Part shown: positions 7,848 to 17,860 of the stretch, in pieces
Layout of the letters: each line of letters opens with the position of its first letter
Position numbering within the stretch: position 1 is the stretch's first letter
Translations under genes and position numbers: made by a program
Notes under the pieces: model-generated
What the model saw: only the letters and a program-made list of their open reading frames with translations
What the model was told of the DNA's origin: nothing
The model's database searches: none
Assembly: GCF_007859635.1 (NCBI RefSeq)
Contig: NZ_CP042306.1
Location: 3,236,001 to 3,300,000 of the forward strand
Direction of reading: 5' to 3'
Source of the DNA: Sphingomonas panacisoli
GTDB lineage: Bacteria; Pseudomonadota; Alphaproteobacteria; Sphingomonadales; Sphingomonadaceae
DNA: 64,000 bases

Positions 7848-10800
7848 TCGGCCGCCAGCAACGTCTCGGCGCCGCCCAGATCGACCGACACCAATCGGCT
7901 CACCCCACGCTCGACCATCGTCACGCCGAACAGCCGGTGCATGCGGCTCATCGTCACCGCATTGTGCGTGACGATCAGATAGCGCGTCTTCGTCTCGCGG
8001 CACATGCGGTCGAGCAAGTCGCAGAATCGCTCGATATTGGCGTCGTCCAGCGGTGCATCGACCTCGTCGAGCACGCAGATCGGCGCGGGGTTGGTCAGGA
8101 ACAGCCCGAAGATCAACGCGACCGCGGTCAGCGCCTGCTCGCCGCCCGACAATAGGGTCAGCGACTGGAGTTTCTTCCCCGGCGGCTGCGCCATGATCTC
8201 GAGTCCAGCCTCGAGCGGATCGTCCGAATCGACGAGTTCGAGCCGCGCGGCGCCACCGTTGAACAGAGTCGCGAACAGCCGCTGGAAATGGCCGTTGACC
8301 GCCTCGAACGCGGCGAGCAGCCGTTGCCGCCCCTCGCGGTTGAGCGTCCCGATCGACCCGCGCAGCTGGTTGACCGCCTGGCCCAGCTCGTCGCGCTCCG
8401 CTGCGGCGTCGAGCCGCGCGGTGTCGAGTTCGGCAAGTTCGGTCTCGGCAACCAGATTGACCGGCCCGATCCGCTCGCGATCGACCAGCAATTTGTCGTG
8501 CTGAACCGATTCGTCCTGCGGATCGCCGACCCGGTCGATGTCGAACCCGATCCGTTCGCCCAGCAAAGGCGGCGGACAGGCGAAGCGTTCGCCCGACAGC
8601 CGCGTCATCTCGATCCGGCGCAGATCCTGGTTCTCCGCGCGCGCCGCCGCGCCGGCGCGGGCTTCGCGTGCCAGTGACAACGCCTCGGCCGCTGCCTGCG
8701 CGGTCTCCTCGGTATGGCGCAGCTTGATCTCGGCGTCGCGCTCGGCGTCGGCAGCGCTACTGGCGGCCGTGCGGAGGTCGGCATAGCCGGCGTCGCGCGT
8801 CGCGATCTGCGCCGCGAGGTCGCCCGGCTTGGCGGTGGCGGCGTCGGCTTCGGCGGCAAGCGTCGCTTCGCGTTTGGCCATGTCAGCGATCCGCTTCGCG
8901 GCCTCGCCGGCGCGAGCACGCCAGCCCTTTTGCTCGGCATCGGCGGCCGCCAGCCGCTCGCGGTCGGCAGCGATCGCGCGATCGACCGTCGCGCGTTCGG
9001 CTTGAGCCGTCGACGACGCCATGCGCCGCGCCTCGGCCTCGGCCTGGAGCCGCGCGACAGCATCGCGCGTCGCTGCGCCATCGGGCAGCACCGCCCGCGC
9101 GGCATCGGCGCGCTTGGCTTCGGCCTCCGCCTCCCCGATTTCGGCGGCAACGCGGCGACCGCGCGTGTCGAGATCGGCGCGCTGCGCTTCGATCCGTTCG
9201 AGCTGCCCAGTGGCGCGGTCCTCCATCCGGGTCGCTTCGCGCGCGGCATTCTCCGCCCGTTCGAGCGACGCGCGCGCGGCGGAGGCATCGGCGCGCGCGG
9301 CGGCGATCTTCGCTTCGGCGGCGTCGAGCTGGCCGTTGGCCTTGTCGAGCGACCCTTGCGCCTTGGGTCGCGCCTTCTCCAGCGCAGCCAGCCGGTTGAT
9401 CCGCTCAAGCCGCTCAGCCGCCGCCGCACCGCCCGATCTGGCGACATAACCGTCCCACCGCCGCAGCACGCCGCCGAGCGTCACGAGCCGCTGCCCGACC
9501 GCGAGCGGCTGACCGCCATCACTGTCCGCCACCAGCACCTGCGCCAGCCGCCGCGCCAACGCTGCCGGTGCCTCGACATGATCGCCGAGCCGCGTGAGTC
9601 CGTGCGCGCCGGGGTCTCCCGCTTGCGGCTCCGCGCCCGACCAATAGCGTTCGGCGCTGGCATCCAGTCCCGTTTCGAGGTCGTCCCCCAACGCCGCCGC
9701 CAGCGCGCGTTCGTAGCCCGGCGCGGCGCGGACATGATCGAGCAGCCGATCGCGTCCCGACGGCCGCGTCGCCTTTTCCAGCGCGACGAGTTCGCTTTCG
9801 ATCGCCGCCAGTTCGGCGCGCGCCGCTGCCCGCGCCTGCTCCGCCGTATCGCGCGCTTCCTGCGCGGCGCGTTCGTCGGCATCGGCCCGCGCCCGCGCCG
9901 TCCGCGCCGTCTCGGCCGAATCGAGCGCATCGGCGCGCGCCTTTGCCGCCGCCGCTTTCTCCGCGCGCAACGGTGCTGCATCACCCAGCGATTTGAGCTC
10001 CGCCTCCCACGCCGCCTGATCGCGCAACGCCCGGTCGTGTCGCGCCCGCGCCGCTGACGCCGCCGCTTCGGCCACGCGCGCATCGGCGATCTCGGCGGCT
10101 TGTCGACTCATCGCCTGCGCCAGCGCGACGTCGGCGTCGCGTGCCGCCCGCTCGGCCTCAGCCAGCGTCGCATCGAGCGCGGGCAGCCGTGCCGCAGCCT
10201 CGTCGGCGCGCTTCGTCAGTGCCTTGGTTTCGGCATCGAGCCGCGCGATCGCCTCGGCCGCATCGACCGCGAGCGCGCCCTCCCGCTCGCGATCCTCGGC
10301 GATCCGGCCGCGTTGTTCGGCCAGTTCGACGATCCGCCGCTCGGCCGCCGCATGTTCGGCGCGCAAGCCGGCCAGCGCGTGTCCAGCCTCGGTCGCCGCC
10401 TCGCGCGCGGCCTGGCTGCCGGCGCGCGCCTCGGCCAGCGCCTGAGTCGCGGCATGTTGGTGCGCGGCGGCGGCGCGCTGCATCTCGGCGGCGGTCGCGA
10501 CCTTTTCCTCGCATTGCCCCGCCTCGGCCTTGGCCGCATCCGCCGCCGCCGCCGCATCGCGCCAGCGCGCGAAGATCATGCGGCCCTCGGCCACGCGGAT
10601 CTTGTCCGACAGTTCGCGATAGCGCTCGGCCTGCCGCGCCTGGCGCCGTAGGGCGTTGGCCCGCGCCTCCTGGTCCGACATGATCTCGTCGAGCCGCGCC
10701 AGATTGGCCTCGGTCGCGCGCAATTTCTGCTCGGCGTCCTTGCGGCGGACGTGCAGGCCCGCAATGCCCGCCGCTTCCTCCAGCATCGCGCGGCGCTCGG

Positions 10801-11242
10801 CGGGCTTGGCGGCGATCACCGCGCCGATCCGCCCCTGGCTGACCAGTGCCGGCGAGTGCGCGCCGGTCGCGGCATCGGCGAATAGCAACGCGACGTCCTT
10901 CGCGCGGACGTCGCGCCCGTCGATTCGATAGGCCGACCCCGCCCCACGCTCGATCCGCCGCACCACCTCGGTCTCGCCGCCGTCGATCTCGGCCAGGATC
11001 GACACTTCGGCGAAGTCGCGCGCGGGCCGCGCGTCGGTGCCGGCGAAGATGACGTCGTCCATGCCGGCGCCGCGCATCGACTTCGGGCTGTTCTCGCCCA
11101 TCGTCCAGCGCAGCGCCTCGAGCAGGTTGGACTTGCCGCAACCGTTCGGGCCGACCACGCCGGTCAGCCCGGGCTCGATGCGCAGATCGGCCGCGTCGAC
11201 GAAGCTCTTGAAGCCCGACAGACGGAGCCGTTTTATCTGCAT
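7844..11242 (-). CDS. smc: chromosome segregation SMC ATPase
   Basis: This 1132-residue protein has the full SMC layout. The Walker A motif GPNGCGKS is at residues 31-38 in the N-terminal head. Long Ala/Glu/Arg-rich coiled coils flank a hinge around the middle (GYERALAAALGDDLETGLD region). The C-terminal head has LLSGGEQALTA and Walker B VLDEVDAPLDD. Starting at MQIKRL (11242) matches the usual N-terminus; a GTG 12 bases earlier would add GPP. It organises and helps segregate newly replicated chromosome arms together with ParB loading. The upstream gene is a DsbA-like lipoprotein and the downstream sugar dehydrogenase overlaps by ATGA. Confidence 0.95.
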   Translation of the reverse strand: MQIKRLRLSGFKSFVDAADLRIEPGLTGVVGPNGCGKSNLLEALRWTMGENSPKSMRGAGMDDVIFAGTDARPARDFAEVSILAEIDGGETEVVRRIERGAGSAYRIDGRDVRAKDVALLFADAATGAHSPALVSQGRIGAVIAAKPAERRAMLEEAAGIAGLHVRRKDAEQKLRATEANLARLDEIMSDQEARANALRRQARQAERYRELSDKIRVAEGRMIFARWRDAAAAADAAKAEAGQCEEKVATAAEMQRAAAAHQHAATQALAEARAGSQAAREAATEAGHALAGLRAEHAAAERRIVELAEQRGRIAEDREREGALAVDAAEAIARLDAETKALTKRADEAAARLPALDATLAEAERAARDADVALAQAMSRQAAEIADARVAEAAASAARARHDRALRDQAAWEAELKSLGDAAPLRAEKAAAAKARADALDSAETARTARARADADERAAQEARDTAEQARAAARAELAAIESELVALEKATRPSGRDRLLDHVRAAPGYERALAAALGDDLETGLDASAERYWSGAEPQAGDPGAHGLTRLGDHVEAPAALARRLAQVLVADSDGGQPLAVGQRLVTLGGVLRRWDGYVARSGGAAAAERLERINRLAALEKARPKAQGSLDKANGQLDAAEAKIAAARADASAARASLERAENAAREATRMEDRATGQLERIEAQRADLDTRGRRVAAEIGEAEAEAKRADAARAVLPDGAATRDAVARLQAEAEARRMASSTAQAERATVDRAIAADRERLAAADAEQKGWRARAGEAAKRIADMAKREATLAAEADAATAKPGDLAAQIATRDAGYADLRTAASSAADAERDAEIKLRHTEETAQAAAEALSLAREARAGAAARAENQDLRRIEMTRLSGERFACPPPLLGERIGFDIDRVGDPQDESVQHDKLLVDRERIGPVNLVAETELAELDTARLDAAAERDELGQAVNQLRGSIGTLNREGRQRLLAAFEAVNGHFQRLFATLFNGGAARLELVDSDDPLEAGLEIMAQPPGKKLQSLTLLSGGEQALTAVALIFGLFLTNPAPICVLDEVDAPLDDANIERFCDLLDRMCRETKTRYLIVTHNAVTMSRMHRLFGVTMVERGVSRLVSVDLGGAETLLAAE

Positions 11243-11261
11243 CGGCGGCCCCACCGGCGCG

Positions 11262-12005
11262 CTAGATCACGCGCCGGCGTTCTTGAGCACCGCCTCCAGC
11301 TGTTGCCAGCTGATCGCGTCGGCCTTCACGCCGTTGATGAAGAAGGACGGCGTCCCGGTCACGCCCTTTGGCGTCGCCGTCCTTCATGATCTGCAGCATC
11401 TTATCGAGCGCCTTGGTGTCCGCAAGGCACGCGCGCGCCTTATCCTCGGGCAGCCCGCGCTGCTTGAAGAAATCGACATAGCCCAGATAGTCGGCCCAGG
11501 CGGTGGCGACTTGCGCCGGCTGCGCGCTCTGCATGCGCTGGAACAGCGCCTGGCCCTCGGGCGAGCCCATCTTGTCCTCGATCGGACCCTGGTTGATGTA
11601 CATCTGTTCGAGGATCGGGAAGAACACCTCGTTCGGCACGCACTTGCCGAGCAACGAGGCCGGAATGTCGGGCTGGCCGTGGACCAGATATTCGCGAAAC
11701 TCCCAGCTGACTTTGCCGGTCGCGACGTAATTCTGTTCGAGCGGCTGGGTACCCTCGCGGCCGAACGCGCCGCATACCGGGCACGTCCGCGAACCGTATT
11801 CGACCAGCTTGATCGGTGCGTCGGGATTGCCCATCCGGACCCCGCCCTCGGGCGTCGTAACGACGGTTTCGAGCCAGCTCTTGCCCGCGGGCGGCTTCAC
11901 CGCGGAAACGCTCCCGGCGGGCTTGCTGACGTTGCCGTCATTGGCGCCGCCGCACGCGGTCACGAGCAGCAGCGGAAGGGCGGCGAACAGGGCACGAAAC
12001 GTCAT
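11262..12005 (-). CDS. DsbA-like thioredoxin-fold lipoprotein with apparent C-terminal frameshift
   Basis: The protein has a lipoprotein signal (LLLVTAC, Cys18) and an active-site CPVC at residues 75-78, as in periplasmic DsbA/BdbD-like disulfide oxidoreductases. From about residue 210 the frame becomes a low-complexity Arg-rich tail. The other frame there reads GVTGTPSFFINGVKADAIS and continues to QLEAVLKNAGA, including the cis-Pro TP loop expected in this fold. It ends with TGA at 11267-11269. Removing one base from the CCCTTT tract at 11364-11369 restores this. The listed coordinates follow the sequence as given (247 aa). The intended product is about 245 aa. Confidence 0.85.
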   Translation of the reverse strand: MTFRALFAALPLLLVTACGGANDGNVSKPAGSVSAVKPPAGKSWLETVVTTPEGGVRMGNPDAPIKLVEYGSRTCPVCGAFGREGTQPLEQNYVATGKVSWEFREYLVHGQPDIPASLLGKCVPNEVFFPILEQMYINQGPIEDKMGSPEGQALFQRMQSAQPAQVATAWADYLGYVDFFKQRGLPEDKARACLADTKALDKMLQIMKDGDAKGRDRDAVLLHQRREGRRDQLATAGGGAQERRRVI

Positions 12006-12028
12006 CGAACGGTCTCCAACGAGAAGGA

Positions 12029-12592
12029 TCAGCTGATTTTGCCGGCAATGACGAGGCTGGCAAGCTCGTCGCCGACGATCGGGGGGCCGCGCGTCGCGGC
12101 GACGCCGGCGGCCAGCGCGGACAGCACCGCGCGCAATTCGGGATCGGCGATCGCGCGTAGGCCGTCGCCGAGTGCGGCGGGGGGCTCGATCGGGCGCAGG
12201 CTGGGCGGCGCGACCCGCGACGGGCGCGGCGCGACATTACCCTGCTTGAGGGTGAGCCGCGCGACCGCGGTATAGCCGAAGAAGCGATTGACGCGCTCGA
12301 CGATCTCGGGCGCGATGTGCTGCATCATCGCCGCGTGCGCACCCTTTACCGTCACGGTCAGTACGCCGTCGGCTTTCTTGCCGGGCGGAAAGCGGATCGA
12401 TTCGGGGCTGGAAACGCCGGCATATTTCGGCCCGACGATCTCCGCCCAGCGCGTGACGATACCCGACTGGACGAAGCCGTAACGCTTGAACGCCGCCCCG
12501 CCGACCTGGGGCAGCAAATCGGCGACCGCGCGCGCCGGCCCGCCGCGGGGGCGTTCCTGGATCGGCGGTTTGGGGGTCGCGCGCTTGCTCAT
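12029..12592 (-). CDS. DUF721 (DciA-like) family protein
   Basis: A 187-residue protein. Residues about 15-105 match DUF721, with the characteristic W-x-EIVGPKYA and later LTVTVKGAHAAMMQHIAPEIVERVN. DUF721 includes DciA, which helps load the replicative helicase in bacteria without DnaC. The C-terminal part is Pro- and Ala-rich and variable. ATG codons at 12592 and 12604 are both possible; I chose 12592, where homologous sequence begins. It lies 23 bases upstream of the DsbA-like gene and is divergent from mutY across 26 bases. The helicase-loading role is inferred. Confidence 0.8.
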   Translation of the reverse strand: MSKRATPKPPIQERPRGGPARAVADLLPQVGGAAFKRYGFVQSGIVTRWAEIVGPKYAGVSSPESIRFPPGKKADGVLTVTVKGAHAAMMQHIAPEIVERVNRFFGYTAVARLTLKQGNVAPRPSRVAPPSLRPIEPPAALGDGLRAIADPELRAVLSALAAGVAATRGPPIVGDELASLVIAGKIS

Positions 12593-12618
12593 CGCTTCAT
12601 CCATGCCATAGCCGACCC

Positions 12619-13644
12619 GTGGCCGCCAAGCATTCATCGATCGCCGACGCCTTGCTCGCCTGGTACGACGCGCACCGCCGCGAGCTGCCGTGGCGGGCCC
12701 GGCCGGGCGAGGCGGCGGACCCGTATCGCGTGTGGCTGTCGGAGGTGATGCTCCAGCAGACGACGGTCGCCACCGTCACGCCGCGCTTCCAGGCATGGAC
12801 CGCGCGCTGGCCCGATTTCCGAAGCCTCGCGCAGGCGTCCGACGATGACGTCATGACGGCATGGGCGGGGCTTGGCTATTATGCCCGCGCCCGCAATCTC
12901 GCCGCGTGCGCGAAGGCGGTGGTCGCCGAGCATGGCGGCCACTTCCCGACAACCGAAGCCGCGCTGCGCAAATTGCCCGGGATCGGCGATTACACCGCCG
13001 CCGCGATCGCCGCGATCGCGTTCGGCGAACCGGCGACCGTCGTGGACGCCAATGTCGAGCGCGTCGTCGCGCGGCTGTTCCGGGCAGCGACCAAACCCGC
13101 GGTGCGTGCGGCGGCGGAGGCAATCACGCCGCGAGACCGCGCCGGCGATTTCGCGCAGGCGATGATGGACCTGGGCTCGGCGATCTGCATACCGCGCAAA
13201 CCCCGCTGCCTGCTCTGCCCGTTGCGCGACGTATGCGCGGCGTTCGCGGCCGGCGATCAGGTCGCGTTCCCGGTCAAGACCGCCAAGGCGCGCAAGCCGC
13301 AACGCTACGGCACTATCTTCTGGGCGCAGGCGGGCGACGCGGTGATGCTCGTCCGCCGCCCGCCCAAGGGTCTGCTCGGCGGCATGCGCGCGCTGCCCAC
13401 CGGGCCCTGGGTCGGCGAGCCGCCGGGGACCACCGACGCGCCGATCGCTGCCGACTGGACGATGCGCAATGCCACCGTCGCGCACGGCTTTACCCATTTC
13501 GATTTGCAACTCGCGCTTGCGACCGCGCGCGTCGAGCGCCATGCACTGCCCGGCGATGCGGTCTGGTGGCCGGTCGAGTCGCTTGGCGAGGCGGGGTTGC
13601 CCACGGTCTTCGCCAAGGCGGCCAAAGCGATAGGAGGGGCCTGA
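12619..13644 (+). CDS. mutY: A/G-specific adenine glycosylase MutY
   Basis: This 341-residue base excision repair enzyme removes A mispaired with 8-oxoG. The catalytic Glu42 lies in SEVMLQQT, the HhH motif is LPGIGDYTAAAI (residues 119-130), and the essential Asp is 143 (VVDANVERV). The [4Fe-4S] ligands follow the spacing C-x6-C-x2-C-x5-C (CIPRKPRCLLCPLRDVC). A Nudix-like recognition domain follows. Translation starts at GTG 12619. The stop overlaps the next ATG (TGATG), so the serine hydrolase gene is cotranslated. Confidence 0.95.
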   Translation: MAAKHSSIADALLAWYDAHRRELPWRARPGEAADPYRVWLSEVMLQQTTVATVTPRFQAWTARWPDFRSLAQASDDDVMTAWAGLGYYARARNLAACAKAVVAEHGGHFPTTEAALRKLPGIGDYTAAAIAAIAFGEPATVVDANVERVVARLFRAATKPAVRAAAEAITPRDRAGDFAQAMMDLGSAICIPRKPRCLLCPLRDVCAAFAAGDQVAFPVKTAKARKPQRYGTIFWAQAGDAVMLVRRPPKGLLGGMRALPTGPWVGEPPGTTDAPIAADWTMRNATVAHGFTHFDLQLALATARVERHALPGDAVWWPVESLGEAGLPTVFAKAAKAIGGA

Positions 13645-14978
13645 TGCGTACTTTTCTGACACCGATCCTGACCGGAACGGCCTTTGTCGCGGTGATCGCC
13701 GGCGGCGCGATCGCGCAGTCGGTCGCCCCCGCGCCGCAACCCGCCCCCGTGCCGGTCGCCGATCCGCTGCCGGCCACCCGCGCGCTGTTCGATTCCTACG
13801 TCACCGCCGGCAAGATGCCCGGCATCGTTGGCGCATTCGGCGTCGGCGACAGCTCGACCATCTTCGTCGCCTCGGGCAAGATCGCCAAGGACGCGAACGC
13901 CGCCGCGACCGGCCCCGACAGCCTGTGGCGGGTCTATTCGATGACCAAGCCGATCACCGCGATGGCGGCGATGATCCTGATCGAGGAGGGCAAGCTCAAG
14001 CTCGACGAGCCGGTCAGCGACATCCTGCCCGCGTTCAAGAACATGCGCGTCCAGCTGAACGAGAACACGATCGAGAGCCGCCCGGCGACGCGCCCGATCA
14101 CGATCCGCAACCTGCTGACGCACACCGCCGGCCTCGGCTACACGATCATCACCAAGGGTCCGCTGCTCCAGCTGTACATGGAAAAGGGCCTGACCCCGGG
14201 CGCGATCAACGCCGCCGACGAGGTCAAGACCCGCGCCGTGCGCGCACCGACCTTGCAGGAGTTCGCCAATCGCGTCGCCAGCGTTCCGCTGATCGCCGAT
14301 CCCGGCACCAAGTGGAGCTATTCGATCGGCCTCGACGTGATGGGCGCGGTGATCGAAAAGGCATCGGGGATGCCGTTCGACAAGTTCGTCCAGACTCGGC
14401 TGTTCGATCCGCTCAAGATGAAGTCGAGCTACTGGACCGTGCCGGCGAGCGAGATCGGGCGGTTCGCGACCAATTACGCGTTCGTCCCCGGCGGCACCCA
14501 GATGATCGCGTTCGATCCCGCCGCGACCTCGGTCTATGCCAGTCCGCCCAGCTTCCCCTATGGCGGCGCCGGGCTGGTGATGTCGGCGAACGACTACGAC
14601 CGCTTCCTGCACATGCTGCAGAATTACGGCGAGTTGGACGGCGTCCGCGTGATGAAGGTCGAGACCGCCAAGCTCGCCATGTCCGATCTGCTGCCCCCGG
14701 GCGTGGAGTTCGGCGGCGTCGGCGGCGCGACCGGCGGCACGTCGGGCCCGAAGATGGGGTTCGGCGCCGGCGGATCGGTGATCCTGGAGGACAAGACCGA
14801 CAGCATGGGGGCCGGCACCTATGGTTGGGGCGGCGCCGCCGGCACGATCGCCTGGGTCAATCCGGTCGCCAAGATCCGCGGCGCGGTGATGGTCAACTAC
14901 TTCCCCGCCGACAAATGGCCGGTGCGCGCCGATGTGGTGAAGGCGCTCCAGACGGACATGGCGCGCTACCGCAAGTGA
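13644..14978 (+). CDS. exported serine hydrolase (class C beta-lactamase / esterase fold)
   Basis: A 444-residue protein with a signal peptide ending near AQS. The catalytic S-x-x-K is SMTK at residues 99-102, and a Tyr-containing WSYSIGLDVMG stretch occupies the place of the second motif. The late GWGGAAGT segment fits the third. The family covers penicillin-binding-like esterases, D-aminopeptidases and lipases, so a real beta-lactamase role is not implied. The start is coupled to mutY by TGATG, although the two functions are unrelated. Confidence 0.85.
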   Translation: MRTFLTPILTGTAFVAVIAGGAIAQSVAPAPQPAPVPVADPLPATRALFDSYVTAGKMPGIVGAFGVGDSSTIFVASGKIAKDANAAATGPDSLWRVYSMTKPITAMAAMILIEEGKLKLDEPVSDILPAFKNMRVQLNENTIESRPATRPITIRNLLTHTAGLGYTIITKGPLLQLYMEKGLTPGAINAADEVKTRAVRAPTLQEFANRVASVPLIADPGTKWSYSIGLDVMGAVIEKASGMPFDKFVQTRLFDPLKMKSSYWTVPASEIGRFATNYAFVPGGTQMIAFDPAATSVYASPPSFPYGGAGLVMSANDYDRFLHMLQNYGELDGVRVMKVETAKLAMSDLLPPGVEFGGVGGATGGTSGPKMGFGAGGSVILEDKTDSMGAGTYGWGGAAGTIAWVNPVAKIRGAVMVNYFPADKWPVRADVVKALQTDMARYRK

Positions 14979-14988
14979 TCGCGGCCCG

Positions 14989-15864
14989 ATGATCGCCCCC
15001 GGCTTCACCGGCAGCCCGCTCGACCGCGCCGATCACCTGCGCCACGATCCAAACGCGCTGGCCGCTGTACTGGGCGATTGGCGCGCGAAACTGCTGCGGC
15101 TGGACATGGGGTTCGTCCCCGATGTCGGCGAGGACGGGACGCTCGGCTGGACCAGCCTGGCCGACGCGCCGGCCGACAGCGAGATCGTGTTCCTCGGCCT
15201 GATCGACGGCAAGCCGCATTTCACGGCGTTCGTCGATGGCATGCGCGCGCCCGCAGGGCGGCCCGCGGCGATGTTCGCGATGCTCGACCGGCTGCGGCCC
15301 GAGGAAGCGGCGACCTATGCGGCCGCGCGCAGCGTGCTCGACTGGCACAGTCGGCACCGTTTCTGCGCCAATTGCGGCACCGCCACCGCGATGTTCCGCG
15401 CCGGGTGGGGGCGGCTCTGCAACAATTGCGGGACCGAGCATTTCCCGCGCACCGATCCGGTCGTGATCATGATCGCCGAACATGACGGCCGGGCGCTGGT
15501 CGGGCGCGGGCCGAACTGGCCGGAGGGCCGCTATTCCGCGCTCGCCGGATTCATGGAGCCGGGGGAATCGATCGAGGAAGCGGTCGCACGCGAAATCTTC
15601 GAGGAAGCCGGCGTCCGCGTATCGAACGTCCGCTACGTCGCCAGCCAGCCCTGGCCGTTCCCCTCGCAACTGATGATGGCTTGCGTGGCGGAGGCCGAGG
15701 ACGACACAATCACGATCGACCCCAAGGAATTGCAGGACGCGATCTGGATCAGCCGCGCCGACGTCAAACGCGCGCTGGCGGGCGATCCCGACGCGCCGAT
15801 GATCGCACCGCCGCACTTCGCGATTGCGCACACGCTCCTGACGCGATGGGCGGACGAGGGATGA
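14989..15864 (+). CDS. nudC: NAD(H) pyrophosphatase NudC
   Basis: This 291-residue protein has the NudC architecture: an N-terminal domain, a four-Cys zinc ribbon (CANCGT near residue 125 and CNNCGT near 144), and a Nudix box GFMEPGESIEEAVAREIFEE. The SQPWPFPSQLM motif right after the box is the NADH pyrophosphatase hallmark. It hydrolyses NADH to NMNH and AMP and may remove NAD caps from RNA. It begins 10 bases after the serine hydrolase gene and overlaps the next gene by ATGA. Confidence 0.93.
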   Translation: MIAPGFTGSPLDRADHLRHDPNALAAVLGDWRAKLLRLDMGFVPDVGEDGTLGWTSLADAPADSEIVFLGLIDGKPHFTAFVDGMRAPAGRPAAMFAMLDRLRPEEAATYAAARSVLDWHSRHRFCANCGTATAMFRAGWGRLCNNCGTEHFPRTDPVVIMIAEHDGRALVGRGPNWPEGRYSALAGFMEPGESIEEAVAREIFEEAGVRVSNVRYVASQPWPFPSQLMMACVAEAEDDTITIDPKELQDAIWISRADVKRALAGDPDAPMIAPPHFAIAHTLLTRWADEG

Positions 15865-16226
15865 TGCTGACCGCCGAGCCGCAGCTATTCGTGTCGGACA
15901 TCGCGGCGTCGTGCGCGTGGTTCGCGGCGATCGGATTCGCGGCCACCTTCGTCCATGGCGATCCGCCTTTCTACGCGCAGGTCGCGCGCGACGGCGCCCG
16001 GCTCAACCTGCGCCACGTCGACGGGCCGGTGTTCGATGCCGCGTTTCGGACGCGGGAAGCCGATGCGCTGGCGGCGACGATCGCGAGCGAGCACGTCGCC
16101 GCGCTCCATGCCGAATTCGCCGCCGCGGACGTCGCGTTCCACCAGGAACTCCGCACCGAAAGCTGGGGCGCCGAGACCTTCATGCTCGCCGATCCCGACG
16201 GCAATCTGATCCTGTTCGCCGGTTGA
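15861..16226 (+). CDS. glyoxalase/bleomycin-resistance superfamily protein (VOC fold)
   Basis: A 121-residue single-domain protein. Its order of elements fits the VOC fold: PQLFVSDIAASCAWFAAIGF at the N-terminus, GARLNLRHVD in the middle, and FMLADPDGNLILFAG at the end. Such proteins are metal-dependent lyases, dioxygenases or drug-binding proteins; which one cannot be told here. The ATG overlaps the nudC stop (ATGA). It is the last gene of the mutY run before a repeat-rich intergenic region. Confidence 0.82.
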   Translation: MMLTAEPQLFVSDIAASCAWFAAIGFAATFVHGDPPFYAQVARDGARLNLRHVDGPVFDAAFRTREADALAATIASEHVAALHAEFAAADVAFHQELRTESWGAETFMLADPDGNLILFAG

Positions 16227-16233
16227 CGGTTGC

Positions 16234-16445
16234 AATGTAGGATTTCGCCTGACAGCGTTGCCGGGCTCTTTGATATCGTGACCTCCCCAGCGCCGTGCTC
16301 CTGCGAAAGCAGGAGCCCAGGGTCGTTCGACCTGCGTTACCCCAGGCTCCTGCTTTCGCAGGAGCACGGAGACTCTGTGAAGTTCGCACGGAGTTTTGGC
16401 TCCCGGCGGAACATCGTCGTTAGTGTCAACCTGGTGTCAACTTAG
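16234..16445 (+). repeat. dispersed intergenic repeat, copy 1 (interrupted)
   Basis: The ends of this 212-bp intergenic stretch match an inverted copy at 40207-40323. One end begins AATGTAGGATTTC followed by CTGA. A middle block reads CTC-TTGATAT-GT. The other end carries two GTGTCAAC units about 11 bases apart and finishes CTTAG, with 24 of 25 end bases identical between copies. This copy is about 95 bp longer because the middle holds a paired GCTCCTGC hairpin element. It fills the gap between the convergent glyoxalase-family gene and glmM. Confidence 0.7.
16293..16368. repeat. paired inverted hairpin element (REPIN-like)
   Basis: Two copies of a GTGCTCCTGC-GAAA-GCAGGAGC hairpin face each other, at 16295-16316 and 16345-16366, with about 28 bases between. 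Each is itself a palindrome with an 8-bp stem and a 4-base loop, and the pair forms a larger inverted repeat including the flanking CCCAGG. A single related hairpin lies at 42248-42280. Paired REP-type elements moved by RAYT transposases look like this. No transposase gene is present in the window. Confidence 0.75.
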
Positions 16446-16448
16446 GTC

Positions 16449-17789
<1,341 letters not shown>

Positions 17790-17860
17790 CGTGCCGTTTT
17801 CCGTCCGCTATCCTGCGCGTTGTCGGCGCCTATTAGCGCGGCGAACAGGGAAGAGCGAGT

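Noticed and set aside
8714-10057. Long plus-strand frame inside smc
   Set aside because: It is the antisense of the SMC coiled coil; composition is Arg-rich and repetitive.
12861-13643. Upstream extension of the serine hydrolase frame through mutY
   Set aside because: The true start at 13644 gives a clean signal peptide and overlaps the mutY stop; the extension is out-of-frame mutY sequence.
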